Part shown: positions 5,914 through 6,869 of the stretch, piece after piece
Position numbering within the stretch: position 1 is the stretch's first letter
Layout: each line of letters begins with the position of its first letter
Assembly (NCBI GenBank): GCA_025934635.1
Contig: JAICWX010000406.1
Coordinates: 1-6,869, forward strand
Direction of reading: 5' to 3'
Length of the DNA: 6,869 nt
From: Streptosporangiaceae bacterium
GTDB taxonomy: Bacteria; Actinomycetota; Actinomycetes; Streptosporangiales; Streptosporangiaceae
Translations under genes and position numbers: made by a program
Notes under the pieces: model-generated
The model's input: only the letters and a program-made list of their open reading frames with translations
The model's database searches: none
What the model was told of the DNA's origin: nothing

Positions 5914-6087
5914 CAGCCGCCCCCGGTACTCGCTGCCGCCATATACGGTCGCGGTGCTGCTCGTGCCCGTGACCTCAAGGTTCGTCACCGCGCGGAGGTA
6001 ATCCAGACCACGTTCATACGACCGGGCGCCCGCGGCCAGCGTGAGATCGGCCTTGGTGAATCCGGCGAGCTCTGTCATGGCGGCCAT
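5914..6087 (-). pseudogene. N-terminal remnant of a SWIM zinc-finger protein
   Basis: About 55 codons from ATG 6087 (or ATG 6078, giving MTELAGF) read like the N-terminus of actinobacterial SWIM zinc-finger family proteins: GFTKADLTLAAGARSYERG, then a LEV...TATVYGG...Y strand pattern. Intact members continue into a Cys-X-Cys...Cys-X-His zinc site and run for several hundred residues. Here the similarity stops near codon 55-58 and no zinc motif follows. The main frame continues without a stop through low-similarity sequence into the SDR gene. In a neighbouring frame the reading PGAADLAELLLQD ends in two successive stops (5887 and 5884), so an internal deletion with frame change may have removed the middle of the gene. 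The family match is from memory of the pattern, not from a search. Confidence 0.6.
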
Positions 6088-6114
6088 TGGACACCCGAAC
6101 CGCCGGATTCGCGT

Positions 6115-6148
6115 TGTCCGGACAGACCTGGGGGAATGTCATTATCGT
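6115..6148 (+). promoter_or_regulatory. Putative Ser/Thr kinase promoter with palindrome TGTCCGGACA
   Basis: A perfect ten-base palindrome (6115-6124) includes CGGACA (6119-6124, four of six matches to TTGACA). After 18 bases comes TATCGT (6143-6148), fitting TANNNT. Transcription would begin near 6155, about 80 bases before the kinase GTG. A further GGACA half-site lies at 6089-6093 and a TGTCCGG at 6183-6189. The palindrome may be a regulator site overlapping the -35, but such G/C-rich palindromes also arise by chance here. Confidence 0.3.
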
Positions 6149-6233
6149 TGCGATGCGGGTGCAGCCGCCGCCCCCGCGAGCATGTCCGGCCAGGTCGCCG
6201 AGAGATGCTCTACCGCATTGCGAGCGGAGATCC

Positions 6234-6869
6234 GTGAGCCGCAAGATCGCCGGTTACCGGCTAGGGGAGCGCCTGGGGCAGGGCCGCACGGCGGCGGTTT
6301 ACCTTGCCCGCGACGAGGGCCTGACCTATCAGGTAGCGGTCAAGGTACTAGCGCCGGATCCGGCGCGCGACCCCGACTTCGCCGGCACGTTCGTCCGTGA
6401 GGCCCGGGAGGCCGCCGCCCTGGACCATCCGCACATCATCCCGGTCTACGACGCCGGCGAGGAGGACGGAACCCCGTACGTCGTCATGCGCTACGCGCGC
6501 GGCGGCGACGCCCGGGCGCTGCTGCGCCGGAGCGGGTCGCTGCCGCTCAACTACGCCTGGCGCATCATCGCCCAGGTGGCGTCGGCCCTCGACACCGCGC
6601 ACGCGCAGGGCCTGGTCCACCGCGACGTCAAGCCCGCGAACATCCTCTTCGATACCGCCGGCACCGTCGCCGGGCGCCGGCCCGGGCCGGCCGGTGACAA
6701 GGCGCCCGGTCACGTGTACCTCTCGGACTTCGGGATGGGCCGCGTGTTCCCGCCCGGCCTGGTCACGGCGGCGGACCAGATCGCCGACACCCTCGACTAC
6801 CTCGCCCCCGAGCAGATCGAGGGGGACGTGCTCGACGGCCGGGCCGACCTCTACGCGCTCGCCTGCACC
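6234..6869 (+). CDS. Ser/Thr protein kinase, Pkn type (3' partial)
   Basis: Eukaryotic-type protein kinase that phosphorylates Ser/Thr on partner proteins. The window holds the first 212 codons with no stop. Visible kinase motifs in order: glycine loop LGQGRTAAVY (14-23), ATP-anchoring Lys37 in AVKVL, helix-C Glu56 in REAREAAALDHP, catalytic loop HRDVKPAN (129-136, Asp131), DFG at 165-167 and APEQ at 191-194, then DGRADLYALAC, typical of actinomycete Pkn proteins. All catalytic residues are present, so it should be active. Between the catalytic loop and DFG is a Gly/Pro-rich insertion (about 143-160), and before APEQ the usual GT-x-x-Y reads DT-L-D-Y. The GTG at 6234 has GGAG at 6226-6229, four bases away. 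An in-frame ATG at 6153 would add 27 Pro/Arg-rich residues without a ribosome site and is less likely. Whether a membrane helix and sensor domain follow, as in PknB-like kinases, lies outside the window. Confidence 0.92.
   Translation, partial: MSRKIAGYRLGERLGQGRTAAVYLARDEGLTYQVAVKVLAPDPARDPDFAGTFVREAREAAALDHPHIIPVYDAGEEDGTPYVVMRYARGGDARALLRRSGSLPLNYAWRIIAQVASALDTAHAQGLVHRDVKPANILFDTAGTVAGRRPGPAGDKAPGHVYLSDFGMGRVFPPGLVTAADQIADTLDYLAPEQIEGDVLDGRADLYALACT

Noticed and set aside
5038..6001. Plus-strand frames opposite the SDR
   Set aside because: The SDR motifs on the minus strand are unmistakable; the plus-strand readings have shadow composition.
6153..6236. ATG at 6153 as the kinase start
   Set aside because: In frame and open, but it adds a Pro/Arg-rich 27-residue stretch outside the kinase fold and lacks a ribosome site; it would need leaderless translation. 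The GTG at 6234 with GGAG is preferred, though not proven.
6014..6244. Small minus-strand frame of 76 codons across the intergenic region
   Set aside because: It overlaps the SWIM remnant and the kinase promoter region in another frame and shows no domain or ribosome site.

Overview
The window is high-GC DNA with strong G/C preference at third codon positions, GTG starts and dense head-to-tail gene packing. This, together with the protein families present (a NarL-type kinase with an actinobacterial membrane sensor domain, a Pkn-type Ser/Thr kinase, a SWIM-protein remnant), points to the chromosome of a soil-type actinomycete (Streptomyces / Streptosporangiales-like). The genus cannot be fixed from the sequence. 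No RNA genes, insertion sequences, CRISPR arrays or phage genes were seen.

Layout. (1) 3-2577, plus strand: a translationally coupled three-gene operon of a sensor histidine kinase (5' end outside the window), its NarL/LuxR-type response regulator, and a membrane-anchored DUF4097-like beta-repeat protein. (2) 2602-3441, minus strand, convergent with the operon after only 24 bp: an unrecognised protein with one membrane anchor and an extracellular domain. (3) 3442-3502: a 61-bp spacer holding a hairpin and three short direct repeats. (4) 3503-5790, minus strand: a two-gene operon transcribed SDR first, then an NCS1-family nucleobase/hydantoin-type permease 11 bp downstream. (5) 5791-6233, 443 bp without an intact gene: the SDR promoter with a perfect 10-bp palindrome over its -10, a remnant of the N-terminus of a SWIM zinc-finger protein (minus strand), a second 10-bp palindrome, and a putative promoter for the next gene. 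(6) 6234-6869, plus strand: the N-terminal 212 codons of a Ser/Thr protein kinase that runs off the window.

How they work together. The kinase and regulator form a standard phosphorelay. The co-translated DUF4097 protein is probably its output or an accessory envelope component, in the manner of LiaG beside LiaFSR in Firmicutes (inference). The SDR and permease very likely form one uptake/metabolism unit under a local repressor (inference from the palindrome), but the substrate cannot be read from sequence. The Ser/Thr kinase is divergent and probably independent.

Most unusual points: the SDR keeps the Rossmann fold but lacks the catalytic Ser, Tyr and Lys; and the open frame of the SDR runs uninterrupted upstream into a decayed SWIM-protein N-terminus, so automatic annotation could produce a spurious 364-residue fusion. 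No clearly new multi-gene system is visible; the rest is ordinary actinomycete chromosome.
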